Shown: positions 23,901 through 33,437, counted from the first letter of the stretch. The stretch is 36,081 bases of DNA from Bacteroidota bacterium (GCA_018818165.1 JAHISP010000028.1:1-36081), one strand, 5' to 3'. Notes: generated by a model from the letters alone, not told the origin. A program made the numbers and translations.

Positions 23901-25729
23901 ATGCATTTGGAGCTATACTTAGAGGAAAGCAGGTAGTAGTTGTTGGCGATAGCAAGCAATTACCACCAACTAGTTTTTTTGAATCCATGGCAACAGATAA
24001 TAGTGACTTTGACGAAGATTCAGCAATTACGTCTGATATGGAAAGTATCCTTGGATTATTTAAGGCACAAAATGCTCCTGATAGAATGTTGAGATGGCAC
24101 TATAGAAGTAGACATCATTCTTTAATAGCAGTATCAAACAATGAATTTTATGAAAACAAATTAGTTGTATTCCCAAGTCCAGGGAATAACAGTGAAGCAA
24201 AAGGATTAAGATTTAAATATTTCCCAGATACATTTTATGAGAGAGGAACTTCACGAACTAATCCTGGTGAAGCAAAGGAAGTTGCAATTGCTATAATGGA
24301 ACATGCAAAAAACAAAAAGAACTTAACTTTAGGTGTCGTTGCATTCAGTACCGCTCAGCGAGATGCTATTGAATATAGTTTGGAAATATTGAGGAGACAG
24401 GATTCTTCATGTGAAGATTACTATGGCATGCACCAAGAGGAACCATTTTTTATTAAAAACCTCGAAAACGTTCAAGGTGATGAGAGAGATGTTATTATTA
24501 TAAGTATTGGTTATGGTAAAACGAAAGATGGTTACTTGAGTATGGGTTTTGGACCATTAAATAGAGATGGTGGGGAAAGAAGATTAAATGTATTGATATC
24601 TAGAGCTAAACGAAGTTGCTATGTTTTTACAAACTTTTTTGGAGAGGATATTGATTTGAATAAAACCTCAGCAAAAGGAGTTGTCTCGCTAAGAAATTTC
24701 TTAATCTATGCAAAGACTCGAGTATTGGAAATTCCTTTTTCAACATATCAAGATACTGATTCACCATTTGAAGATGAGGTAATTAAAGCGATATCTAAAC
24801 ATGGATATAAACTTGAGCCTCAAGTGGGCAGTGCAGGATTTAGAATTGATATTGGTGTGGTTGATAACGAATATGCTGGTCGTTATTTGTTGGGTATTGA
24901 ATGTGATGGTGCAACATACCATTCAGCTCAATCTGCTAGGGATCGCGATAGATTGAGACAGCAAGTCCTTGAAAATTTAGGCTGGAGAATATATCGAATA
25001 TGGAGTACAGATTGGTTTAGGGATTCAGAAAAAGAAACTCGACGTGCAATTGAAGCAATTGAAAGAGCCAAAGTTTATTGGAGTGGCAAAAGTGCTGAAG
25101 AAAAAAGAGAAAATACATTAAAAAATCCAACAAATAATAACTTGCTTGCAAGAACCGAAATCAAAAAAATAGAAACTCAAACACATATTTACGAAGAAGC
25201 CAAGGTAAATATCACTTTACGCCACAAGATATTACAAGAATGCACACCATTTGAATTAAAAGATATTATTATTGAAATTGTGAACCAGGAAGGCCCAATT
25301 TCAGAAAAGTTAGTGGTTAAAAGGGTCGTTAATGGGTCTGGTGCTTCACGAACTGGTAGTATTTTGACTAGAGTAATAGAAAATGCAATTGCATATGTTG
25401 TGAGAGAAAAAACCGTCAGAAAATCAAAAGAATTTTTGTATCCTATTGATTATCACCCTGTCGTTAGAGATAGAGCAAATGCTGATTCAATTGTTAAATC
25501 AATAGAAAACCTGCCTAGTGAAGAAGTTGAGTTTGCAATTATCTCGGCAATAAAAACCTCATATTCTATTGAAACAGATGAATTAATTAGAAATGTTAGC
25601 GATACTCTGGGAATAAAAAGAGTGACAGAACAATTTAATGCTTTTATGAAGACGATAATCAAAACAATGGTTCAAACTGGACAACTTAGTAATGAAGGCA
25701 ACTTTTTAAGAATTAAAGAGCTTAACTAA
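20987..25729 (+). pseudogene. DUF4011-type helicase-nuclease with one in-frame stop
   Basis: One frame runs through 1581 codons with a single TAA at 21197-21199 (codon 71). The part before it (LENSRKDLLDLGLRNTLLNF) is the DUF4011 start, and the 53 codons after it still read as good protein (e.g. HTDSYLQTKLDASNLHARLL), so one gene was broken by one stop. Superfamily I helicase motifs follow: Walker A GPPGTGKS at 332-339, DEAS at 963-966, VGDSKQLPP, VQGDERDV and RRLNVLISRAK. Near the C-terminus lies a Vsr/DUF559-like PD-(D/E)xK nuclease (D1288, E1305, GIECDGATYH), then a DUF3320-like end. An ATG at 21359 could give a shortened product with helicase and nuclease. Large proteins of this make-up occur in defence islands. 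Confidence 0.88.
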
Positions 25730-25750
25730 ATCAATAAGATTTGTTTCATA

Positions 25751-25978
25751 CTATCGATTATTTTGTGAAATAGCTTCTAACAATAAAAGAGAAGTTAAAA
25801 CTGCTGTTTTTAGTTCATTAAGTTCAAGACCATCGAGGTAATCGTTAAAAGGAAATGAAATTCTCGTTAATTGATTTACAATCATCTCAACACGAGTATG
25901 ATTTGCCTTTGTAATTTCAAGATATTCTTCATAATTATCGTTGTTGGACAGAGAATAGAATTCTTTATTTAATTACTT
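25751..25978 (-). pseudogene. C-terminal gene remnant, about 75 codons
   Basis: The minus frame is open from about 25978 to a TAG at 25751 and reads like protein (EFYSLSNNDNYEEYLEITKA ... LNELKTAVLTSLLLLEAI) but has a stop just before it and no good start. It is likely the 3' end of a lost gene. No family is recognised. The rest of 25979-26221 is AT-rich with no feature seen. Confidence 0.4.
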
Positions 25979-26221
25979 CTTATTTAATATACCAATTTAT
26001 TGAATATAATTTGTCACGCAATAGGATAGTGTGTCATTTTATGCGCTTACACTTTCATGGAAATAAAATTGCAGATATTTCACTTTTCTAGAGATAAATA
26101 AACCCATAACCAAAATACCCAGCACAAATATAATTTTTGCACAAAATTTCAAGGCGTCCTTTTAACGGCTAAATCCAGTTTTTAAAACGGCTTAATTATT
26201 TTAATATTTACTGATACCTTT

Positions 26222-26854
26222 TTGATGAATATTAACACATCACAAAACTGGATAACCTTTTTAAGAAATCATTCCAAAGAAATTATCTCAATAGACTTCT
26301 TCACCGTTCCAACAATTAACTTCAAGTTATTACACGTATTAGTAATGATTGAAAATCACAGAAGAAGAATTATTCATTTCAATGTCACAGAAAATCCAAC
26401 TTCCATTTAGTCTGCACAACAGATGAGAAATGCTCTTTATAATGATAACTCTTACAAGTATGTAATTAGAGATAGAGACTGTAAATTCGGCAAGTATTTT
26501 GGAGAGAAAATAAATGATGTTGGAATTAAAGAAATTGTAACAGCATATAGATCACCTTGGCAAAACGGGTATGTTGAGAGAGTAATTGGGACAATTAGAA
26601 GAGAATGCCTAGATCATTTTATTGTTTTCAACGAGACACATCTTAGAGAAATACTCAAAGAATATTTTTATTACTACAATAAATTCCGAACACATTTAGG
26701 GCTGGATAAAGATACTCCAGAAAATGGACCAATTGAACCATATGGTGAAATAAAGAGTATTCCAGTTCTTAATGGTCTGCATAATATTTATTTCAGAGAA
26801 TCAATAGAAATTCATACCTCATTTATTACGACTCAATCAATTATTTCAAATTAA
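26222..26854 (+). pseudogene. Decayed DDE transposase (IS481-like, rve core), internal amber stop
   Basis: The catalytic core is visible: IISIDFFTVPTI (first D), YVIRDRDCKFG (second D), SPWQNGYVERVIGTIRREC (E). A TAG at 26408-26410 stands where relatives have a tryptophan codon (ENPTSI-stop-SAQQ), so TGG to TAG explains it. The N-terminal HTH part is absent. The last codons overlap the 3' end of the WG-repeat gene by 14 bases. An N-terminal piece of the same transposase type lies at 34917. Confidence 0.82.
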
Positions 26855-28709
26855 GATTTATCTTTTCCATACTTTGAACATAAAAAAATCTTCCTGAGCC
26901 CATCACATCTACATGCGTGAAACTAAAGTGAGTATATTCCAAATCAGGAGTTGACAAACCTGACTTCTTTAAGAAATCAATTATTTTTTCTTTCGGATGA
27001 GTATTAAGTATCTTCACTAACCTATCCCCTATTTCTGATGCGAGCAGTTCATCTTTGGATGGTCGATACTCTTTTGGCTGTGCACCAAGAATCATATTGC
27101 CTTCTTCCCATTGCCCCGGATTAGCTTTAGAATTTAGTTGATATAATTTCAACAACTGAAGAAGAGAAGAATAATTTTCAAGTTTGGTATCAGGAAGAAT
27201 TTTTAACTCATCATTAAGAGCGGGCATATAATCAAGAACTGTATCTGGAGTGCGTTTTGGTTGATAATCTTCAAAGATTTTTTCTTTTGGTTGATTAGCC
27301 CAAGTTGCTTCTTCAATAAATAACCACCGGCTTAATCTTGTTTCGTATTTGTCGTAAAGGAAATTTACATAGGTGTTGGCAGCTGAAAACAATGCGCGCA
27401 TTTTATGTTTTGAATTCTCAAATATTTCTTTTCTTCTCGCAGGCGAGTTATTCGCCTCAGTTAAAGCTTCGCTGAAATATTTCAAAAGATTTTCTTCAAC
27501 GGAAGTGTAATACGTATCGGTAGGCAGGTCTGCTGTTTTAATCCAGCGTTTTTTTATTTCAGTAATATCCGGGATCAACTGTAAATAGATCATTTTCCCT
27601 TTGCAGAGATTCACCCATGCCGAATCATTGGGAAGAATTGTTCCCGGTAGCGCAATTTGTAAATCAAGAAAATATCGATAAATATTTTTTGATATGAACT
27701 GAACATTTTCCGGTAAGGCTAATTCGATATTCTGCGGCTGATGATTCAAGTCTCTTTGTGTTGCTTTTGCAAATAACTTGTTAAACTCTTCAATTAATTT
27801 TATATCATTTTTTTTATTTTCTCTAAGCTTAAAAGTTGAATAAATTACTGCGTAATCTGTAACCGTGCTAACTTCCTCCAGAGAAATTAAAAAATCACTC
27901 CCTGGTTTAATGGAGAAATTCTGCCATGGAATAATGTTGTATTCAAGCACTTCAAAGTTTTCATGGTTTATAATTACTATGCGAAGATATTCCCAATAAT
28001 CTTTAGCACCGAAAACAAATTTATTGTTGTCGTGCCATGATAACTCAACTTTTAGCTTGTCTCCAAAAAATGTTTTTGCTAAAAGCTTTGTTGCGGATCC
28101 AAGTAATTCAATCCACTCAGTGAATTTCATGTTTCCCATTTTTACTTGCACTCCTGATTTATTTATTAATATAACGGCACCCGCATATTCCACTTTTGCA
28201 ATTCCTTTATCGAATTGATCGACAACCTGATCATATTTCGGCGGAATAACAATTTTCCCTGTGTGATTTATAAATCCCCAAGTTCCTCCTTTCCATGTTT
28301 TATGTTCGAATTCGGAGACTTCAGCACACCCTTCACAAATAGCTGCCAGTCCGTTTTGGAAAGGCAAAGCTGCTGTGAATTGCGGTTCAATTGCAACATT
28401 CCCCATCTCATCTGCAAAACCGATTTTTTCATTCTTAATAATTCTAAACAAACCTTCTGATGGATAATCGGGACCATTATCAAACGGAAATATTTCGAAC
28501 AACTCATTTCCACTTTTACCAATTGCAATAAATCCTTTCCCTTCTTTATAAACCACTTCTTTTATCTTTGATGAATCGGGATACATAAAACTATTTTCCT
28601 CCTTCGCTCTTTCATTTTCTGAACTATTCGGGAATGAACCGAACAGAATATCTGTAAAAATAAATAGAGCGATTATAACCGCTACGGATAGAGATGTTTT
28701 GATTTTCAT
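26841..28709 (-). CDS. Secreted WG-repeat protein with a C-terminal MGSGRFFYV motif
   Basis: 622 residues. A signal peptide (about 1-25) is followed by WG/KWG-type beta repeats (about 75-200): KIGFADEMGNVAIEPQF and TWGFINHTGKIVIPPKYDQV are typical units. The middle is a long unrecognised region rich in charged helices. The C-terminus has LGAQPKEYRPSKDELLASEI and THVDVMGSGRFFYV. The last 90 residues are paralogous to the fragment at 32634-32937. The gene follows the zinc-ribbon gene by 26 bases on the same strand, and the same pairing occurs in the second copy, so the two probably work together. The function is unknown; WG repeats usually mediate protein contacts in the envelope. Confidence 0.8.
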   Translation of the reverse strand: MKIKTSLSVAVIIALFIFTDILFGSFPNSSENERAKEENSFMYPDSSKIKEVVYKEGKGFIAIGKSGNELFEIFPFDNGPDYPSEGLFRIIKNEKIGFADEMGNVAIEPQFTAALPFQNGLAAICEGCAEVSEFEHKTWKGGTWGFINHTGKIVIPPKYDQVVDQFDKGIAKVEYAGAVILINKSGVQVKMGNMKFTEWIELLGSATKLLAKTFFGDKLKVELSWHDNNKFVFGAKDYWEYLRIVIINHENFEVLEYNIIPWQNFSIKPGSDFLISLEEVSTVTDYAVIYSTFKLRENKKNDIKLIEEFNKLFAKATQRDLNHQPQNIELALPENVQFISKNIYRYFLDLQIALPGTILPNDSAWVNLCKGKMIYLQLIPDITEIKKRWIKTADLPTDTYYTSVEENLLKYFSEALTEANNSPARRKEIFENSKHKMRALFSAANTYVNFLYDKYETRLSRWLFIEEATWANQPKEKIFEDYQPKRTPDTVLDYMPALNDELKILPDTKLENYSSLLQLLKLYQLNSKANPGQWEEGNMILGAQPKEYRPSKDELLASEIGDRLVKILNTHPKEKIIDFLKKSGLSTPDLEYTHFSFTHVDVMGSGRFFYVQSMEKINLNLK

Positions 28710-28735
28710 TTATTTACTCTTTTTGCAAAAAAAAA

Positions 28736-29047
28736 CTATTCTTCAACTAATGTTATATTGCTGGTGTAATCTGTGTATTTAAATTTTGAAATTAATGATG
28801 ATTTACAGTTTGGACAAGTTAATTTAAAATCACAGTTAACAGATGAAAATTTATCGAAAATTAATCTTATCGGTTCAAAACAAAATGGACAGTCCTCCTG
28901 TTTGACACCAATATGTCCCGGAACATCAATACTCTTATCTATCCTTCTCCTGTTTTCTTCTTGTGATGCAAGATCGGCAAACTCCTGCATATTGTCGGGT
29001 GATTGAATAAGAAAAATTATTCTTTCATTAAATTCTACTCCGTTCAT
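28736..29047 (-). CDS. Small zinc-ribbon protein, 103 aa (module copy 1)
   Basis: Good GAAAGGA ribosome site. An N-terminal helical part (NMQEFADLASQEENRR) leads to CPFC and CPNC, two CxxC knuckles about 25 residues apart, the usual zinc ribbon. No signal peptide is seen, so it is cytoplasmic. The 103-aa paralog at 32926-33237 keeps NMQEFANLAS, both knuckles (CPYC, CPFC), the IRLIxDKFS segment between them and the YTS near the end. The partner gene downstream encodes the secreted WG-repeat protein. The role is unknown. Confidence 0.8.
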   Translation of the reverse strand: MNGVEFNERIIFLIQSPDNMQEFADLASQEENRRRIDKSIDVPGHIGVKQEDCPFCFEPIRLIFDKFSSVNCDFKLTCPNCKSSLISKFKYTDYTSNITLVEE

Positions 29048-29101
29048 CGTATTCCTTTCTATTAAAATTCATGCAACAAAAAGTTGTGTAACCCTTTTGC
29101 A

Positions 29102-30565
29102 TTATTTTAGTAAAATCATTTTTTTTGCTGCGAAATATTGACCATAAGATAATCTGTAAAAGTAAATTCCACTTGGTAAATCAGAATTGTGAAACTCTAT
29201 TTCGTGATTTCCCGGTGTTAATTCTTTTTCAATTAGTGTTGCAATTTCTCTTCCTAAAATATCATAAACCAATAGTTGAGTTTTTTCTTGTGATAAAATG
29301 GTGTTATCGTTAAACGGAATAGTAAATCTAATTTTAGTTGTTGGATTAAACGGATTTGGGTAATTCTGAAATAATTCAAAATTTGGATGAAAAACTTCTT
29401 CTGTTGTTATATCAGTCGTGGATTTAACAGAAAAACTATGAGAGTATTCAATCTGATTAAATTTCACATAAAACTGCCATTCACCCAAAGGCGCATATAA
29501 AGGAAGAATAAACCACCAACCCCAATATGATGCGCTTAAATGTTTCTCGTTTATTGAGTGTGTCCACTCTGCCCATACAAAATTGTCAGGTGATGTGATT
29601 TGGTATTTACTGATTTGACCTTCCAGTTGATCCTGGTAATACGTAATCAAATACACAGTATCTCCTTGTTCAAACTCGTCTTTTATGTTAAGGATTTCCT
29701 GTTGCGGACAATCTGGGAACACCGGCCAAGCTGAATGAGTTGCAACTTTGTTTACTTGAGAGTCATAATAAGGTTTTTGATTTGCCCACCATGATGTATC
29801 TATGCTCGGATTAAATTGTCCTCGCCATGGATCAATTAAGTTTGATTCTGAATCATAAATCTCCAAATGTAAATGGGGTCCGAAAGATGATCCGGAACTA
29901 CCAATTATTCCAAGATACTCTCCTGTTTTTACTGTGTCACCTATAGTTTTATTTGTAAGCGATCCGTTTTTTAGATGACCATACCAGGCAGTTATACCGT
30001 CATTATGCAAAAGATAAACAGCATTCCATGTCTCATCCACCCAACCACAACTTCTATCGTAATGCCCATTCTCTTTGCCAATGATAACGCCGTCAGCCAT
30101 TGCTACTATATCAACCAAATCATTGTCCATAATATACCAGGCAAAAGGCCAAGTGAAAATGTCAGTTCCTTGATGGTTGTATCCGGTTTCCAGATCATAA
30201 CTGCGTGTTCCTCCAGAATAATCCAAAAGCTGGTTGGGATACAGCGGATTATGATCTACAAAATTTGCAATTCCGTAATAACTATAGTTATTTAGTTTGG
30301 TTGAAACTTTAAGAGGCCATTCAAAATTTGGCAGACTAAATCTGTTATTTGCCTTACTTTTTTTGTTAGCAGATTGTAGTGATGAAATTACTTTTTTGTT
30401 GTCAGTAAGAATTTTTTGACGAAGATTCTCAGAGAGACTCGGGATATTTTTACTCAGAGAAAAGTTCCCTCCAAATGGTGTATCAGATAATTTTTGCGCC
30501 TGGATTGTAAAATAGAACAGAAACACCACACTCCCGACCATAATAAGCATTTTGTCATTTTTCAT
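29102..30565 (-). CDS. M23-family metallopeptidase with T9SS sorting domain
   Basis: 487 residues. Signal peptide, a linker to about 80, then the LytM/M23 domain: NHQGTDIF with zinc ligands H131 and D135, YGHLKN (H197) and GPHLHLEI (H231, H233), the full H-x3-D / HxH set. Such enzymes cut peptidoglycan cross-links or glycine-rich peptides. A beta-domain (about 290-385) precedes the T9SS type A tail, QNYPNPFNPTTKIRFTIP and PSGIYFYRL, ending LLK. It should be exported to the surface. It is separated from the zinc-ribbon gene by 54 bases but is probably its own unit. Confidence 0.9.
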   Translation of the reverse strand: MKNDKMLIMVGSVVFLFYFTIQAQKLSDTPFGGNFSLSKNIPSLSENLRQKILTDNKKVISSLQSANKKSKANNRFSLPNFEWPLKVSTKLNNYSYYGIANFVDHNPLYPNQLLDYSGGTRSYDLETGYNHQGTDIFTWPFAWYIMDNDLVDIVAMADGVIIGKENGHYDRSCGWVDETWNAVYLLHNDGITAWYGHLKNGSLTNKTIGDTVKTGEYLGIIGSSGSSFGPHLHLEIYDSESNLIDPWRGQFNPSIDTSWWANQKPYYDSQVNKVATHSAWPVFPDCPQQEILNIKDEFEQGDTVYLITYYQDQLEGQISKYQITSPDNFVWAEWTHSINEKHLSASYWGWWFILPLYAPLGEWQFYVKFNQIEYSHSFSVKSTTDITTEEVFHPNFELFQNYPNPFNPTTKIRFTIPFNDNTILSQEKTQLLVYDILGREIATLIEKELTPGNHEIEFHNSDLPSGIYFYRLSYGQYFAAKKMILLK

Positions 30566-30641
30566 TTTCTGATCCAGTATTAAAATATATGATCAAATAA
30601 TTTTTTACTTCACACTTGTTTTTTAGGTTATATGCCATTCT

Positions 30642-31295
30642 CTAATTAATTGCATATAAAATCTCTGGCTCCTTCTTCCCTTTAATCATAATCTCTTCAA
30701 CCGGGATAAAAGATATTTCTTCCGTGGTAAGCACTTTAGTAGTTTGGGAGACTAAGATTTGTGTGTTAAACTTTGTGTTTGCATCAACTACTTTGTGCAG
30801 AAAATTGACAATCTCACCAGAGAGCGAATACATCAAACGATGATCTGAGCCGAAATTTCCTAAAAGAACATTTCCGGTAACGATGCCAATTTTTGACTTG
30901 ATATTAGAGATGCCATATTGATTCCATTTTTCATTCATTTGTTCTGCGATTTTGATCGCATCTAAAGCGCATTTACAAGCATCAGTAGCATGGAATTTCT
31001 TTTCAGTCTCCCAAAACGTTAGAATAAAATCACGTTCATAGTGCTCAATATATCCACTGTGATTCCTAATATTGTTTGTTAGAAGATTCATGTAATCATA
31101 TTTAAACTGCATCAGCTCATCAAGAGAAACGACCTCACCATTTACGTACATCGATTTTAAATCTTGCCCATACAGAGTAAGCAGATGCTTTTCGTAGAAT
31201 GGATCAAGCGCCTTTTCTCCGAGTTTATGTAAACGGTCAAGCACCTTTTCACCGGCATATAATTGAAGGGCTTTTTCTAATAATTCTTTTTTCAT
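30642..31295 (-). CDS. Degenerate class III nucleotide cyclase-like domain protein
   Basis: 217 residues from ATG 31295; a start at 31340 adds a short hydrophobic run. From about 45 the sequence follows the class III catalytic fold: SLDELMQFKYDYMNLLTNNI, IEHYERDFILTFWE, then KSKIGIVTGNVLLGNFGSDH, LMYSLSGEIVNFLHKVVDA and MIKGKKEPEILYAI. Key positions differ: the first metal Asp block is weak, the usual GDAVN is GEIVN and the catalytic R of NxxxR is K. It is more likely a regulatory or inactive homologue than a working cyclase. No receiver or membrane domain remains. Confidence 0.75.
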   Translation of the reverse strand: MKKELLEKALQLYAGEKVLDRLHKLGEKALDPFYEKHLLTLYGQDLKSMYVNGEVVSLDELMQFKYDYMNLLTNNIRNHSGYIEHYERDFILTFWETEKKFHATDACKCALDAIKIAEQMNEKWNQYGISNIKSKIGIVTGNVLLGNFGSDHRLMYSLSGEIVNFLHKVVDANTKFNTQILVSQTTKVLTTEEISFIPVEEIMIKGKKEPEILYAIN

Positions 31296-31571
31296 AAGAA
31301 GTAATAAAATTATTGGAAATGACTTTTCGATGATTAGCACTATAGGAATAAAATAGGGAAGAAGATAACGGATTGTGTCCCCTATTTGGCAGTGTTTTGC
31401 TATAGAAGATTAAGTAAGAAAAAAGCCATCTCATCTCTTAATTATTGTACGAATGAACTTAAAGATGTTTTCAGAGTTTCGCAAGTAAAATTAACATTGG
31501 ATAAAAATTACTTGTCACCAAAATGGTTCAAATATCTCGTAAGATGTTTTTGGGATATTCAATTTAATTCC

Positions 31572-31680
31572 CTCATCCGCAAATAAAAAACTACCGAATT
31601 TAAGCTTTTCTGCAATGCTACTAGAAATACACTTTTCAATTTTAAAGTAAGAAATTAAACAAAAATCTACGCGGATGGAG
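31572..31680. repeat. Short element with CATCCGC inverted ends, copy 1
   Basis: CTCATCCGC at 31572-31580 and GCGGATGGAG at 31671-31680 enclose about 109 bp. The left end and its context (ATTTAATTCCCTCATCCGCA, then AAAAAACTACCGAATT) recur at 33332. Nothing else is seen in the gene-free stretch 31296-31799 apart from short chance frames. Confidence 0.6.
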
Positions 31681-31799
31681 TTTTGGATAGCCACAAATCT
31701 CTTTTTTATCTTTTTATTAAATAGATTTTCAACTAAGAATGAATATATACCAAGAGTATGAATAATCATATATACAGCTTAATCATATTCTCCAACTTC

Positions 31800-32390
31800 T
31801 CAGGGAAAACGCTTCATAAATTCAGTTTTTATCTCAGTAAGTAATTCGAAGGGATTTTCCGATTTGAAATAAAGTTTTTCATCTCCACCCAAATCCATTT
31901 CAATCTTGCAACAGTATTCAATTCCGATTTCTTCAGAAAATAACTCATATAATTCCGGAGGATATTTTATGGGAGCTCTGTTTTCTCCATAATTCCACTC
32001 AATTTTAGCAAGAAAAATTTCTATATATTTCATTATTTCTTCTTTAACCTTATCCCAATCCTCTTTAGTGCATTCAGTTGGTTCACTTTCTGATTTCTCG
32101 AATATTTCCTCCTCTTTAATAATTACTTTTTCACTGGTAATGAATATTCTTTTTTTGTGATTGTATTCATAAGGAGGATTATCAGGTTCGTATGTGAACT
32201 CTGTCTCAACAAAGGTTGAGTAATTGTAATCTATTTGTAGATTATTGTCGGGCATTTCTTTAGAGCTAAAATCCATCAATTTATAACTCACGTAACTAAG
32301 GTGCCCACTACCGGCGGTTTGTTCTCCGAGCTTTTCGTCACTCTCGATTTTAGCTTTTACAAGTTCTTCAATTTCTTCTTTTGTAAACAT
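31800..32390 (-). CDS. Hypothetical acidic protein, 196 aa
   Basis: Starts behind GAGGTAAAC. It is very acidic and tyrosine-rich with no signal peptide or membrane segment. It has a segment AGSGHLSYVSYKLMDF near 26 and a C-terminal domain with EYCCKIEMDLGGDEKLYF. No known family is recognised. It begins 7 bases after the two-TM protein's stop, so the two are probably co-expressed, last in the run vWA / zinc ribbon / WG fragment / two-TM / this gene. Confidence 0.7.
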   Translation of the reverse strand: MFTKEEIEELVKAKIESDEKLGEQTAGSGHLSYVSYKLMDFSSKEMPDNNLQIDYNYSTFVETEFTYEPDNPPYEYNHKKRIFITSEKVIIKEEEIFEKSESEPTECTKEDWDKVKEEIMKYIEIFLAKIEWNYGENRAPIKYPPELYELFSEEIGIEYCCKIEMDLGGDEKLYFKSENPFELLTEIKTEFMKRFP

Positions 32391-32397
32391 GTTTACC

Positions 32398-32622
32398 TCA
32401 TAGATAATCTTTCCCCGGTAGTGGGAAATAACTTTTTCTTATCACATAAATAATTTTCGATAGGACATATGAAACCACTCCCACACCTATCATGAGCAAC
32501 CAGTGAATCCAGTCATCAAGATTTGTAATTAGTCGGGTCAGAGAATAAATCACCCACGCAAGCGAAAGTATAGTCAGCGATTTATTTATTATATATAGTA
32601 TCCATTTGAAAGTATAACTCAT
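32398..32622 (-). CDS. Small membrane protein, two TM segments, 74 aa
   Basis: Start ATG 32622 with GGAG upstream. Two hydrophobic segments (about 8-30 and 39-62) are separated by LITNLDDW, and a short basic tail (IRKSYFPLPGKDYL) follows. It resembles no family I know. It sits between the WG-protein fragment and the 196-aa gene and could be a membrane anchor or immunity-like partner of the latter; that is only a suggestion from position. Confidence 0.6.
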   Translation of the reverse strand: MSYTFKWILYIINKSLTILSLAWVIYSLTRLITNLDDWIHWLLMIGVGVVSYVLSKIIYVIRKSYFPLPGKDYL

Positions 32623-32633
32623 AGCAGCTCCAG

Positions 32634-32937
32634 CTATATTTCATTAATATTCTCAACATAAAAAAAACGCCCTGATCCCATTACATCACAATGGATGAAA
32701 GTGAAAGTTTTATACTTAAGGGTTGAGGAATCAATTTTCATGGAGTCAATAATAATTTTTATCTCTTCATGAGAATTATTCTCAATAATATTACTGAGTA
32801 ACTTGCCGGTTTCAGATAGCAACAATTCTTCACACGAAGGTCTATATTCTTTTTCATTAGCGCCAAGTAATTTTCTCCTTTTGTTACTGAAACAATAAAT
32901 TACAGATTGAACAATGTTATAAATACTATTTTCTTTT
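32634..32937 (-). pseudogene. C-terminal fragment paralogous to the WG-repeat protein
   Basis: The frame is open from a TGA near 32940 to the stop at 32634, with an internal ATG at 32825. From KLLGANEKEYRPSCEELLLS onward it aligns with the end of the 622-aa protein (LGAQPKEYRPSKDELLASEI), finishing FIHCDVMGSGRFFYVENI. The signal peptide, WG repeats and middle are gone, and the frame starts inside the end of the zinc-ribbon gene. A deletion therefore seems to have fused the surroundings. Translation could start only at the internal ATG. Confidence 0.7.
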
Positions 32938-33237
32938 CAGATATATTCCACTGGTGTAACCTTCGAATTCAATTTTGCATTTTATGGTCTCTTTGCAAAA
33001 AGGACAAGTAAGGGGGAGTTCGTAATTTGTTGTGGAAAACTTATCATGAATTAGGCGGATTGTTTCATAACAGTATGGACATTTCTCCTCCGCAAAACCT
33101 ACGTCGCTCGGGAGATTAAGATTTTTATCTATAAGTTTCCAGTTTTTGTGGGGGCTAGCAAGATTGGCAAATTCCTGCATGTTTTCGTATGATTCAATAA
33201 GGTTGCTTATTTTCGCGTTTAGTTCTTCTGCTTTCAC
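32926..33237 (-). CDS. Small zinc-ribbon protein, 103 aa (module copy 2)
   Basis: GTG start behind TAGGAG. Same length as its paralog at 28736-29047 and the same plan: helical N-terminus with ENMQEFANLAS, then CPYC and CPFC knuckles, IRLIHDKFSTTN between them, and a YTS-containing end. The two copies are clearly diverged (roughly half the residues differ), so the duplication is not recent. The gene appears intact although its partner is reduced to a fragment. Confidence 0.8.
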   Translation of the reverse strand: MKAEELNAKISNLIESYENMQEFANLASPHKNWKLIDKNLNLPSDVGFAEEKCPYCYETIRLIHDKFSTTNYELPLTCPFCKETIKCKIEFEGYTSGIYLKRK

Positions 33238-33331
33238 GTTAAACTCCTATTTGAATAATTCTGTTTGTTCCGGTTGCCCTTTATGCTTTTCTATCATTTT
33301 GTCTCTATGCGTTCCTGTCCATATTCATTTC

Positions 33332-33437
33332 CTCATCCGCACAAAAAATACCGAATTATAATTGTTTTTGCAATCAACTTGAATAATGCTTTCAAGTTTG
33401 AGTCTAAGAAATTTTGTGAAATCCTATACGGATGAAC
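33332..33437. repeat. Short element with CATCCG inverted ends, copy 2, plus partial copies
   Basis: CTCATCCGCACAAAAAATACCGAATT at the left and TACGGATGAA (to 33436) at the right bound about 105 bp. The right part of the element differs from copy 1 but keeps the length and ends. A left-end variant lies at 33468-33492 (GTGCCTATTAATTTCCTCAACTGC) and another at 34812-34834 (CTATTCATTTGCTCATCCGG). They fill the gene-free 33238-33546. Confidence 0.55.

Noticed and set aside
31386-31769. Short frames on both strands in the 31.4-31.8 kb gap
   Set aside because: They overlap the MITE-like repeat and each other and show no ribosome site or family likeness.
31800-32390. Kinship of the 196-aa protein with the WG protein through AGSGHLSYV versus MGSGRFFYV
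   Set aside because: The likeness is only a handful of residues and sits at opposite ends of the two proteins, so it is not enough to claim homology.
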